DNA from: Microbacterium sp. Root180
GTDB taxonomy: Bacteria; Actinomycetota; Actinomycetes; Actinomycetales; Microbacteriaceae
Assembly: GCF_001428485.1 (NCBI RefSeq)
Contig: NZ_LMHS01000003.1
Span: forward strand, 124,001 to 188,000
Direction: 5' to 3'
Length of the DNA: 64,000 nt
Below, piece after piece: positions 36,353 to 45,318 of this stretch (within the stretch, counting starts at the first letter, position 1; every line of letters begins with the position of its first letter). The position numbers and the translations under genes are program-made. The notes beneath the pieces are model-generated. The model did no database searches and had not been told where the DNA came from. It saw nothing but the letters and a program-made list of their open reading frames with translations.

Positions 36353-36358
36353 AAGCTA
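36353..36358 (-). promoter_or_regulatory. -10 box of the APC permease gene, leaderless type
   Basis: TAGCTT on the minus strand, six bases before the GTG at 36346, overlapping the stop codon of the upstream ATPase gene. Confidence 0.5.
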
Positions 36359-39226
36359 TGGGGTGCCTCCCGGACGGTCAAGGAGCCCCGAGGAACGGAT
36401 CGGCCGGACTTGCGATGACGAAAGGACGATGCGAACGGGTTCAGCACCGCCGACCACGAGCCAGGCTCGCCCGCGTCCGGGCTCGCAGTAGGGCGGCAGC
36501 CCCCGTGCGCCGGTGAGGAGCCGCAGCTCCGCCGCGCACGACGCGTCGACGACGAGCTCGTGGTCGCCCCGCACGTCGGAGAGCAGCCGCCAGTGGCGCT
36601 GCCAATCGTCCGGCTCCCCGGATACGACCACCGGGCCGTGCGCGGTGATGGAGGGGTCGGCGACATAGGCGTCGAGATCCGAGATGCGGATGCCGCGCGC
36701 CTCCCAGTCCGCCAGTGCGGCTCGTGCCGACGGCGATCGTCGCGAGACGAAGCCGGTGAGGTGCGCTGTCGGACGCCACTCGCCGGGGTCACTGCGCGCC
36801 TCGTCGGCGAGGGCCGGGGCGAGCGCCACCTGCACCTCGACGCCGCCGAGCATGCCCCGGCCGGCGGGCGTGCCCGCTCGGAATCGGTCGGCCTCTCCCC
36901 CGGCGGCGATGTGCTCGACCCTCGTCGGAAACGCGAGCAGCAGGCGACGCGGAAAGAGGTCGGCGACACGCGCGACGGCTCCGGTGAGGCGCCGCGCGGA
37001 GGCGACGACGAGGAAGCCCCCGGGTCCGGTGCCGCGCAGGAGGTCTTCGAGCCTCTCGACCACGACCTGCGCGTGGTCGGGCGGCAATCGGGCCGTGATC
37101 GCATCGAGGTCGTCGATGCAGACGACGGTGCCGGGTCGCGGCGGTTCGGCCGCGAGCGCGGCGACGGCATCCCACACCCCCTCCGGATCGCCGGGCACAC
37201 GAACGACGTCGCCGGTCGCCTGCGCGGCGAGGAGCCGGAGCGCGTTGCTCGCACCCGCGCCGGGCCCGCCCAGCACCAGGAGGCCGCGGTCGGAGACCTC
37301 GATCGTCGCGACGCTCTGGCGCTGGAGCCCCGGCTCGTCGGCCAGACCGAGGACCAGCTGCGCAGGATCGCCCCCTCGGAGCCGCGGGTCGTCGAGGGCG
37401 AGCCGCCGCGGGAGCTCCGGGAGCCAGGGCCGGCGCGGGTCGGGTCCGTCGTGAGGTGCGGAGGCGGCGGCGACGTCGGCGGGCGCGGACAGGGCGACCC
37501 GGACGCGTCGCGGGCGTGCGTCGCCGGCGCCGCGCACGAACGCATGCCCACGGCCATCCGGCCCGCCCGGCAGGTGGGCGGCATCGTCCGTGCCGAGGAC
37601 GGTGCGACTGTCCGCCGCGTCGGACACGCGGAGGCTGATGCGCAAGGGGCAGTTCGCCAGAAGGCTTTCGCGGATCACGCCGGCAGAGCGCTGGGTGCCG
37701 AGGATGAGATGGATGCCGAGTGCCCGTCCTCGCGCGGCGACGTCGGTGAACACCGCGTGCAGCTCGGGATGGTCGGTGAGCAGCGCCGCGAACTCGTCGA
37801 CGACGACCACGAGGCGGGGCAACTCGACCCGCGGATCCAGGATGTCGCGCGCTCCGGCGCCCGCGATGACGCCCTCGCGCCGCCGCACCTCGGCGCGCAG
37901 GCTCTCGATCGCCCGGCGCGCGCCCGTCCCGTCGAGGTCGGTGATCACACCCGTCACGTGGGGAACGCCTGCGAGGACGTCGAAGGCCGTACCCCCCTTG
38001 AAGTCCGCGAGCAGGAACGAGACCTCGCGCGTCGAGTGCGTGCGGCACAGCGAGAGGATCCACGTGATCAGCAGCTCGCTCTTTCCCGACCCGGTCACGC
38101 CGGCGACGATCGCATGGGGTCCGTCCGCGACGAGATCGATCGCCGCCGGCACCGTGCCGTCGAGACCGATGACAGCGGTGAGAGCCCCCGTGCGGGCCGT
38201 GCGCGGGTCGATGAGGGGCCCGAGCTGGATCGGGCCCGCGTCGCGCCCCGCGATGCCGAGCGTGCGCTCCGCGCGGCGTGCGAGCGTCTCTGCGAGCGCT
38301 GCCGCCTGGTCGCGGGCGATCGCCTCCACCTTCACCTCTGCGGCCTCGCCCGCGCGCTCGAGGCGCCCCACCCCGGGCGACCCGACCGTCAGCACGGTCG
38401 CGCACCGTGGCGGCAGCGGCTCACCGGGGAGGCGACGCGCGATCGCGATGTCGGCGTCGGGCGGCACGGCCTCGCCCGGCGCGATGATCGCGACTCGCCG
38501 GCCCCCGGCCACGCGCCGATGCGGCAGGCGGTCCGCCCACCGCTGCGACGCGTCGAGCCCACCGACCAGGGCGAGCTCCCCCGGAGGGAGCGCGAGACAC
38601 AGCTGCAGGACGAGCGCGCGCTGCACGGCCGCCGCGAGCAGCGGTGCACCGACGACGACGACGCCCTGCCCGGCCGGCACGACGACGGGACCTCCCGTCA
38701 GCCGGCCGGCGCGCACACGGAGAGCGGCGGCATCCGGATCTCCTTCGCCGCCGGCCAGACGCAGCGCGCTCGCGATCTCGCCCTCTCCGGCGACCAGCGC
38801 GTCGGCGCGCTCCGGAGACTGCCGCCAGACGTCATCCTCCCGGGCGACGAATGCCGCGACGTCGGGATGCCGTGTCCACAGGCGCCGGCGTTCGGACGCG
38901 TGGCGGGCGTCCACGGCGCGGGAGATCTCGGCGCGTGTGCGGACCGCCGTCGCCAGATGTCGCTTGCGATCGCGGCGAGCGGAACGCGCGGCATCCGCCA
39001 TCGTCGCGACCGCGATCAGGGGCCCGAGGGCTGCGAGCCACAGCGACAGGATCGACCCGGTGACGAACCAGAGCCCGACAGCCCCCACGACCGGCACGAT
39101 CGCCGCCACGACAGGGAAGGGCGGCCGCGCGGGCGGCGACCACGCGGCGGGGAGTGAGAGCGGCTCAGCGGCGTCGTCGGCGGGGTTCACGAGCGCGGAG
39201 AAGGCGGGGGCCGGCGAGAGGTGCAC
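36356..39226 (-). CDS. orphan FtsK/SpoIIIE-type ATPase resembling EccC/EssC
   Basis: A 956-residue protein. Two transmembrane helices lie at about 37-77. The first ATPase domain has a good Walker A (GVTGSGKSE, near 370) and Walker B (LVVVVDEFAAL), plus LILGTQR. A second nucleotide-binding-like domain has GGPGAGASN (near 655), which lacks the Walker lysine, and CIDDLDAI. This active-then-degenerate order fits EccC/EssC subunits of type VII secretion. No WXG100 protein or other ESX component is near. GTG 39226 is the best start but the N-terminus is uncertain. Confidence 0.82.
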   Translation of the reverse strand: MHLSPAPAFSALVNPADDAAEPLSLPAAWSPPARPPFPVVAAIVPVVGAVGLWFVTGSILSLWLAALGPLIAVATMADAARSARRDRKRHLATAVRTRAEISRAVDARHASERRRLWTRHPDVAAFVAREDDVWRQSPERADALVAGEGEIASALRLAGGEGDPDAAALRVRAGRLTGGPVVVPAGQGVVVVGAPLLAAAVQRALVLQLCLALPPGELALVGGLDASQRWADRLPHRRVAGGRRVAIIAPGEAVPPDADIAIARRLPGEPLPPRCATVLTVGSPGVGRLERAGEAAEVKVEAIARDQAAALAETLARRAERTLGIAGRDAGPIQLGPLIDPRTARTGALTAVIGLDGTVPAAIDLVADGPHAIVAGVTGSGKSELLITWILSLCRTHSTREVSFLLADFKGGTAFDVLAGVPHVTGVITDLDGTGARRAIESLRAEVRRREGVIAGAGARDILDPRVELPRLVVVVDEFAALLTDHPELHAVFTDVAARGRALGIHLILGTQRSAGVIRESLLANCPLRISLRVSDAADSRTVLGTDDAAHLPGGPDGRGHAFVRGAGDARPRRVRVALSAPADVAAASAPHDGPDPRRPWLPELPRRLALDDPRLRGGDPAQLVLGLADEPGLQRQSVATIEVSDRGLLVLGGPGAGASNALRLLAAQATGDVVRVPGDPEGVWDAVAALAAEPPRPGTVVCIDDLDAITARLPPDHAQVVVERLEDLLRGTGPGGFLVVASARRLTGAVARVADLFPRRLLLAFPTRVEHIAAGGEADRFRAGTPAGRGMLGGVEVQVALAPALADEARSDPGEWRPTAHLTGFVSRRSPSARAALADWEARGIRISDLDAYVADPSITAHGPVVVSGEPDDWQRHWRLLSDVRGDHELVVDASCAAELRLLTGARGLPPYCEPGRGRAWLVVGGAEPVRIVLSSSQVRPIRSSGLLDRPGGTP

Positions 39227-39292
39227 CGCTCCAGTGCACCGCTGCGACGCGGCGCGAGGCCCCCGTCGGGGCGCATTCGTGGAACCGGGGCG

Positions 39293-40153
39293 TCAGTCCG
39301 CCGCTGTGGAGGAGGCGTCCTCGTCGGCGCGCACCTCGCGCGCGCTCTCGGCAGTGTCGTCGTCATGGTCGTCGTCGTCGAGCGGCTCGGGCATTCCGAC
39401 GTCGAGCACGATGATCGTGATGTTGTCGCGCCCGCCGTTCTCGAGCGCGGCGTCGAGCATCGCGGTCGCTGCGGCGGCCGGATCGCGATTCTCGTCGAGG
39501 AAATGACGGATGCCGTAGTCCGTGAGTTCCTTCGTGAGCCCGTCCGAGCAGATCACGAACCGATCGCCCTCGGCCACCTCCAGCCGGACGTAGTCGGGCG
39601 TCACGCCCTCACTCGGCCCCACGGCGCGCGTGATGACGTTGCCGTAGGGGTGGTTCTCCGCCTCTTCCGGGCTGAGACGCCCGGACGCGATGAGCTCCTG
39701 CACCACCGAGTGATCCGTCGTGATCTGGATGATCGATCCCTCGCGGACGAGGTACACGCGTGAGTCGCCGATGTTGAGCGTCACCCAGTGCGCGGCCTCG
39801 CCGCTCGTGTCGAGGTAGACGCCCGTGAGGGTCGTGCCGGTGCCGTCGTCGGTGGCCTCGGGGTGGGAGGCGATGTCCTTCACCGCGCGCGCGAGCGCCT
39901 TCTCGATCGTCTTGGGGTTGACCGTGCCCGCCTCGGTCATCGCCTTGAGCCGGTCGATGGTGCTGGCGCTGGCGATCTCCCCGCCGACATGGCCGCCCAT
40001 GCCGTCGGCGACGACGAACAGCGGGTACGCGGCGAAGACGGCGTCCTGGTTGACCTCGCGGCGACGGCCGGTGTCGGTGACCGCCGCCCAGGCGAGGTCG
40101 AGCGATCCTCCCGGCACGGGGACCGTGCGCGACTGGGTGGAGACCTCGGGCAC
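39293..40153 (-). CDS. PP2C-type serine/threonine phosphatase
   Basis: A 286-residue PPM-family phosphatase that removes phosphate from Ser/Thr residues using two metal ions. The motifs VNQDAV, VVADGMGGHVGG, GTGTTLTGVY, NIGDSRVYLV, CSDGLT and GGRDNITI are in order and include the metal-binding aspartates. A short acidic C-terminal tail (residues ~260-286) follows the catalytic domain; no transmembrane helix is seen. GTG 40153 is the start. It lies 66 bases upstream of the ATPase gene on the same strand. No Ser/Thr kinase gene is in the window. Confidence 0.93.
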   Translation of the reverse strand: MPEVSTQSRTVPVPGGSLDLAWAAVTDTGRRREVNQDAVFAAYPLFVVADGMGGHVGGEIASASTIDRLKAMTEAGTVNPKTIEKALARAVKDIASHPEATDDGTGTTLTGVYLDTSGEAAHWVTLNIGDSRVYLVREGSIIQITTDHSVVQELIASGRLSPEEAENHPYGNVITRAVGPSEGVTPDYVRLEVAEGDRFVICSDGLTKELTDYGIRHFLDENRDPAAAATAMLDAALENGGRDNITIIVLDVGMPEPLDDDDHDDDTAESAREVRADEDASSTAAD

Positions 40154-40202
40154 GCGTGTCCTCCCGATCGACGTTCGCGAGGCCCGGCGGCCTGACGCGT
40201 CC

Positions 40203-42248
40203 TCACATACTAGTCGGTTCCCCTCCCCCGTCCTCGGCGGCGGGGCTGGGCGACGCGCCGGATGCCGGGGCTCCGACGGTCACCGGATCGACGAGCACCT
40301 CCTCGTCCATGGGCGCCTCGAACTGCGCGTTGTAGAGGCGCCAGTAGGCGCCCTTCGCCGCGAGCAGCTCGTCGTGCGTGCCCTGTTCCACGATGGCGCC
40401 GTTCTCCATCACGAGGATGAGATCGGCGTCGCGGATCGTCGACAGGCGGTGCGCGATGACGAACGCCGTGCGATCCTCGCGCAGCCGCGACATCGCCCGC
40501 TGGATGAGCAGTTCGGTGCGGGTGTCGACCGAACTCGTCGCCTCGTCGAGGATGAGGATGCGCGGATCGGCCAGGAAGGCGCGCGCGATCGTGATGAGCT
40601 GGCGCTCGCCCACACTGAGGTTGGTCGCCTCGTCGTCGAGCACCGTGTCGTAGCCGTCGGGCAGTGCGTGGACGAACCGGTCGACGTAGGCGGCGGTGGC
40701 CGCTCCGACGATCTCCTCCTCCGAGGCATCCGGTCGTCCGTAGGCGATGTTCTCGCGAATGGTCCCCGAGAAGAGCCACGTGTCCTGGAGAACCATCCCG
40801 GTGCGCGAGCGCAGGTCGTCGCGCGTCATGGCACGGGTGTCGACGCCGTCGAGCGAGATGCGGCCGGAGTCGACGTCGTAGAACCGCATGATGAGGTTCA
40901 CCAGAGTCGTCTTGCCGGCGCCGGTGGGGCCGACGATCGCGACCGTGCTCCCCGGCTCGGCGGCGAGCGACAGGCCGTCGATGAGCGGTTTGTCCTCGAC
41001 GTAGCGGAACGAGACGTCTTCGAATGCGAGACGGCTCGCGTGGTCGGGCGCCGTCTGCGCGTCGGCATCGTCGGGCTCCTCCTCCGTCTCATCGAGAAGC
41101 TCGAACACGCGCTCGCCGCTCGCCACGCCGGACTGCAGCAGGTTGGCCATCGACCCGAGCTGGCTCAGCGGCTGCGTGAACTGACGCGAGTACTGGATGA
41201 AGGCCTGCACGTCCCCGATCGAGAGCAGGCCGGCAGCGACCTGGAGTCCGCCCACGACCGCGATGGCGACGTAGACCAGGTTCCCGATGAACATCATCGC
41301 GGGCATGATGATGCCGGAGAGGAACTGCGCGCCGAAGCTCGCCCGGTAGAGCTCCTCGTTCTCGGCGCGGAAGTCGGCCTCGACCTCTTTCTGGTGACCG
41401 AACACCTTCACGATCGAGTGACCCGAGAAGGTCTCCTCGACGCGCGCATTGAGGATGCCGGTCGAGGTCCACTGCGCGACGAACAGCTTCTGCGAGCGCC
41501 GCGCGACGAGGACGGTGATGAGGATCGTGAGCGGGATCGTCACGAGCGCGATCACCGCCAGGAGCGGCGAGATGACGAACATCATCACGAGCACCCCGAC
41601 CACCGTCAGCAGCGAGATGACGACCTGCGAGAGGGTCTGCTGCATCGTCTGGCCGATGTTGTCGACGTCGTTCGTGACGCGGCTCAGCAGCTCGCCCCGC
41701 TGCACCTTGTCGAAGTACGAGAGAGGCAGTCGCTGGATCTTGTCCTCGACCTGGAGGCGGAGCCGGTGCATCGCACGCTGCACGATCCCGTTGAGGAGCC
41801 GCGCCTGGAGCCAGCCGAAGAGGCTCGCCAGCACATAGACCGCAAGCACGCCGGCGAGGATCCAGGCCAGCTGCTCGAAGTCGACACCCGCTCCCGGCAC
41901 GAAGTCCATCGCGGCGATCATGTTCGCCTGGTCCTGGTTGCCCTGGGCGATCAGCCCGTCCACGACCTGCTGCTTGGTCGCGCCCGCCGGCACCTGCAGC
42001 GAGACGAAGCCCGCGAACACGACGTTCGTCGCGTTGCCGAGGAGCTTCGGACCGATCACGCTCAAGCCCACGGAGAGCACCGAGAACACCAGCACCACGA
42101 TCAGGAGCGGCATGTCCGAGCGCAGTGTGCCGAGGAGGCGCTTGGCGCTCGGACCGAAGCTCTTCGCCTTCTCGCCGCCGGCGACCTGACCCATCGGACC
42201 GCGCTGGAGCGGCATCCGCTGCTGTGGTCCCCGCTGCGGGCCGCTCAT
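40203..42248 (-). CDS. ABC exporter half-transporter, subunit with consensus ATPase site
   Basis: A 681-residue protein with an N-terminal six-helix transmembrane domain (about 40-350) and an NBD with Walker A GPTGAGKTT, signature LSVGERQ, Walker B ILILDEATSSVD and switch His in VIAHRLS. The Glu after Walker B and the His are the catalytic pair. The signature motif is altered (LSVGE instead of LSGGQ). It overlaps its partner by ATGA and should form a heterodimer with it. Substrate unknown; multidrug or lipid export is typical. Confidence 0.9.
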   Translation of the reverse strand: MSGPQRGPQQRMPLQRGPMGQVAGGEKAKSFGPSAKRLLGTLRSDMPLLIVVLVFSVLSVGLSVIGPKLLGNATNVVFAGFVSLQVPAGATKQQVVDGLIAQGNQDQANMIAAMDFVPGAGVDFEQLAWILAGVLAVYVLASLFGWLQARLLNGIVQRAMHRLRLQVEDKIQRLPLSYFDKVQRGELLSRVTNDVDNIGQTMQQTLSQVVISLLTVVGVLVMMFVISPLLAVIALVTIPLTILITVLVARRSQKLFVAQWTSTGILNARVEETFSGHSIVKVFGHQKEVEADFRAENEELYRASFGAQFLSGIIMPAMMFIGNLVYVAIAVVGGLQVAAGLLSIGDVQAFIQYSRQFTQPLSQLGSMANLLQSGVASGERVFELLDETEEEPDDADAQTAPDHASRLAFEDVSFRYVEDKPLIDGLSLAAEPGSTVAIVGPTGAGKTTLVNLIMRFYDVDSGRISLDGVDTRAMTRDDLRSRTGMVLQDTWLFSGTIRENIAYGRPDASEEEIVGAATAAYVDRFVHALPDGYDTVLDDEATNLSVGERQLITIARAFLADPRILILDEATSSVDTRTELLIQRAMSRLREDRTAFVIAHRLSTIRDADLILVMENGAIVEQGTHDELLAAKGAYWRLYNAQFEAPMDEEVLVDPVTVGAPASGASPSPAAEDGGGEPTSM

Positions 42249-43978
42249 GCCGCCGCCTCCGCCGTGAGCTGGGATTCGACGATCTCGGCGTACGTCTCGC
42301 AGGTCTCGACGAGCTCGTCGTGGGTGCCGATCCCCACCATGCGCCCGTGGTCGAGCACGACGATCTGGTCGGCGTGGCGGATGGTCGAGACGCGCTGGGC
42401 GACCACGATCCGCGTCGCATCGGGCAGCCGGGTGTCCAGCGCCCGGCGGAGCGCGGCATCCGTCCTCAGATCCAGCGCAGAGAACGAGTCGTCGAAGATG
42501 TAGACCTCCGGACGTTTGACGAGGGCTCTCGCGATCGCGAGCCGCTGTCGCTGCCCGCCCGAGACGTTCGTGCCGCCCTGCGCGATCGGGGCCTCGAGCC
42601 CCTCGGGGAGCCCCTCGACGAAGTCCCGCGCCTGCGCGAGGTCGAGCGAGTCCCAGAGCTCCTCGTCGGTGGCCTCGGAATTGCCGTAGCGCAGGTTGGA
42701 CGCGATCGATCCCGAGAAGAGGAACGCGCGCTGCTGCACGAGGCCGATGCGCTGCCACAGCTCATCGGGGTCGTACTCGCGCACGTCCACGCCGTCCACG
42801 CGCACCGAACCCGCGGTGACGTCGAAGAGCCGGGCCACCAGGCCGATGAGCGTGGTCTTGCCCGCTCCGGTCGAGCCGATGATCGCCGTCGTCGTGCCGG
42901 GCTCCACCGAGAAGGAGAGGTCGCGGAGCACCGCGTCCTCGGCGCCGGGATAGGCGAAGTCGACCGCGTCGAACTCGACGCGCCCGGCGGGCACCGGCGC
43001 CTGCGCCGCGACCGCGGGAGCCGCCACCGACGGCGATGTGTCGAGCACCTCGCCGATGCGGTTCGCGCACACGGCGGCGCGAGGGATCATGACGAACATG
43101 AAGGTCGCCATCATGACCCCCATGAGGATCTGCATCAGGTACTGGAGGAAGGCGAACAGCGTGCCGATCTCGACGCCGTTCTCCTGCACCTGGAACGCCC
43201 CGAACCAGATCACCGCGACGCTCGACACATTCATCACCAGCATGACCGCGGGGAACATGAGCGCCATCAGGTTGCCCGCCTTGAGTGCGGTCTGCTGCAC
43301 CTCGTCGCTCGCGGCGGCGAACCGCACGCGCTCCTCGCGCTCGCGCACGAACGCCCGCACCACACGGATGCCGGTGAGCTGCTCGCGCATGATCTGGTTC
43401 ACGCGGTCGATGCGCTTCTGCATCTTCGTGAAGGCGGGGACCATCCGCCACACGATCGCGCCCACGATCACTAGCAGCACCGGGATGGCGACCGCCATGA
43501 GCCACGCCAGCCCGGCATCCTGCCGCACCGCCATGATGACGCCGCCGATCGCGAGCATCGGAGCCGAGATCATCAGCGTCGCCGAGACCTGCACCAGCAT
43601 CTGGACCTGCTGCACGTCGTTGCTGTTGCGCGTGATCAGCGACGGAGCGCCGAACTGGCCGACCTCGCGCTGCGAGAAGGCGACGACGCGGTGGAAGATG
43701 TCGCCGCGGAGGTCGCGCCCTATCCCCATCGCGAGCCGCGATCCGAAGTAGACGGCGACGATCGCGCATGCGACCTGCACGAGGCTGACGGCGAGCATGA
43801 CGCCGCCCGTCTGCCAGATGTACGGGATGTCTCCCGTGACGACGCCGTTGTCGATGATGTTCGCGTTCAGGGTCGGCAGCAGGAGCGACGCGATCGACTG
43901 CGCGAGCTGGAACACGACGACGGCGATGATGAGGGCCCAGGCGGGGCGCAGGTAGCGCACCAGGAGCTTTCCGAGCAC
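42245..43978 (-). CDS. ABC exporter half-transporter, subunit with degenerate ATPase site
   Basis: A 577-residue half-transporter with an N-terminal transmembrane domain and an NBD bearing Walker A GSTGAGKTT and a normal signature VSGGQRQ. The catalytic Glu is replaced by Asp (IFDDSFSALD) and the switch His by Gln (VVAQRVS). Together with the partner's LSVGE this makes one degenerate and one consensus site, the pattern of asymmetric heterodimeric exporters. GTG 43978 has a GGAAGGA site at five bases. It is translated first, then the partner by overlap. Confidence 0.9.
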   Translation of the reverse strand: MLGKLLVRYLRPAWALIIAVVVFQLAQSIASLLLPTLNANIIDNGVVTGDIPYIWQTGGVMLAVSLVQVACAIVAVYFGSRLAMGIGRDLRGDIFHRVVAFSQREVGQFGAPSLITRNSNDVQQVQMLVQVSATLMISAPMLAIGGVIMAVRQDAGLAWLMAVAIPVLLVIVGAIVWRMVPAFTKMQKRIDRVNQIMREQLTGIRVVRAFVREREERVRFAAASDEVQQTALKAGNLMALMFPAVMLVMNVSSVAVIWFGAFQVQENGVEIGTLFAFLQYLMQILMGVMMATFMFVMIPRAAVCANRIGEVLDTSPSVAAPAVAAQAPVPAGRVEFDAVDFAYPGAEDAVLRDLSFSVEPGTTTAIIGSTGAGKTTLIGLVARLFDVTAGSVRVDGVDVREYDPDELWQRIGLVQQRAFLFSGSIASNLRYGNSEATDEELWDSLDLAQARDFVEGLPEGLEAPIAQGGTNVSGGQRQRLAIARALVKRPEVYIFDDSFSALDLRTDAALRRALDTRLPDATRIVVAQRVSTIRHADQIVVLDHGRMVGIGTHDELVETCETYAEIVESQLTAEAAA

Positions 43979-44117
43979 GGTGGTCCTTCCGGTGCGCGAG
44001 AGGGCGCCGGAAGGCGGCATGCGCACAGAGTGCGACGCTACGCCTCGCGGAGTGCGCGTGACAAACCCTCCGCGTACGCCCTCGGCGAACCCGCGCGACG
44101 CGGGTGGGAAAGCGGTC

Positions 44118-45116
44118 TCAGACGCGCGCGGCCGGGTCCTCCGGCAGCGGGAACAGGGCGTCGATCGTCGTCAGGTCGTCCGGCGTCGGCGACCACGCGG
44201 ACGCCGCGGCGGCGTTGGCGCGGATCTGCTCCGGCGAGGTCGCACCGGCGATCACGCTCGCCAGCGACGGCCGCGCCAGCAGCCAGCCGAACGTGGCCTC
44301 GAGCATCGTGACGCCGCGCTCGTCGCAGAAGGCCTGGAACGCCTCGAGCGCGTCCCACGGCGCCTCCTGCCAGACATGCTGCCGCTGGCGCATGATGCGG
44401 GTGTCGCTGGGCGCGTGGTCGCGGGTGAACTTGCCGGTGAGCAGGCCGTTGTGCAGCGGGAAGTACGGCAGGAAGCCCAGCCCGAAGCGCTCGACCGCCG
44501 GCAGCACGTCGCGCTCGGCCGCTCGCGCGAGGAGGCTGTAGTGGTTCTGTGCCGAGACGAACGGCACGCCCGCGCGCTCGGCGGCGACGTAGTGCGCCTC
44601 GGCGATCTGCCAGCCGGCCAGGTTCGAGTGGCCGATGTAGCGCACCTTGCCCTCGCGCACCAGGTCGGCCAGCACGTCGAGCGTCTCCTCGATCGGGGTG
44701 CCGGGGTCAGGGGTGTGCAGCTGATAGAGGTCGATCCACTCGGTCTGCAGCCGGGTGAGGGATGCCTCGACCGCACGCCGCACGTACGTGCGCGACGCCT
44801 TCGATCCCGTCACCTCGTACCCCATGTCGCGTCCGAAGTGCCCGAACTTGGTCGCGAGCGTCACCCGGTCTCGACGACCCTTCAGCGCCTCGCCCATGAG
44901 CGTTTCTGATAGCCCGGGATCCTTGCCGTACATGTCGGCGGTGTCGAGGAGCGTGACCCCCGCATCGATCGCAGCATCCAGCACCTCGCGGGTGCCCTCG
45001 AGCGTCTCCGTGCGCGTGCCGGCGCGGCCGAAGTTGTTGCAGCCCAGGCCGACGGCGGAGACGAGGAGGCCGGAGGCGCCGACGCGGCGCAGGGGGACGG
45101 CGGGTTCGGAGGTCAT
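44118..45116 (-). CDS. aldo/keto reductase
   Basis: A 332-residue NADPH-dependent oxidoreductase with a TIM-barrel fold. Catalytic residues are visible in DTADMYG (Asp, Tyr), ATKFG (Lys) and LYQLHTPD (His). VRYIGHSNLAGWQIAEA and the C-terminal VIAGATSPEQIRAN are characteristic; the latter helps bind the cofactor phosphate. Substrate cannot be assigned. GGAGGG precedes the ATG directly. The region 45117-45318 between this gene and the next contains an inverted repeat and a hairpin. Confidence 0.92.
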   Translation of the reverse strand: MTSEPAVPLRRVGASGLLVSAVGLGCNNFGRAGTRTETLEGTREVLDAAIDAGVTLLDTADMYGKDPGLSETLMGEALKGRRDRVTLATKFGHFGRDMGYEVTGSKASRTYVRRAVEASLTRLQTEWIDLYQLHTPDPGTPIEETLDVLADLVREGKVRYIGHSNLAGWQIAEAHYVAAERAGVPFVSAQNHYSLLARAAERDVLPAVERFGLGFLPYFPLHNGLLTGKFTRDHAPSDTRIMRQRQHVWQEAPWDALEAFQAFCDERGVTMLEATFGWLLARPSLASVIAGATSPEQIRANAAAASAWSPTPDDLTTIDALFPLPEDPAARV

Positions 45117-45179
45117 CCCTCCACGTTATCCGGCGCCGCGGCATCCGCTCTCCGACCCGGCGGCTGTGCGATCGTTCGT

Positions 45180-45241
45180 CGGAGATCTGCGGTTCTCCGG
45201 ACCCGCCGCCGCGATCTCCTCCGCAGAAGCGCAGATCTCCG
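45180..45241. repeat. 12-bp inverted repeat with nested blocks
   Basis: CGGAGATCTGCG (45180-45191) is the exact reverse complement of CGCAGATCTCCG (45230-45241). Adjacent TTCTCCGG/CCGGAGAA blocks extend it. It has no open reading frame. Confidence 0.75.
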
Positions 45242-45275
45242 GAGAAACGACGACAGAACGACCCCGGGACATGCG

Positions 45276-45306
45276 ACGACCCCCCACCTGAGAGGTGAGG
45301 GGTCGT
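45276..45306 (-). terminator. hairpin after the DUF5684 gene
   Basis: A 14-nt stem with one mismatch (ACGACCCCCCACCT with AGGTGAGGGGTCGT) and loop GAG, 12 bases beyond the stop. No U-tract. Confidence 0.6.
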
Positions 45307-45318
45307 CGTGTCGAGAAG

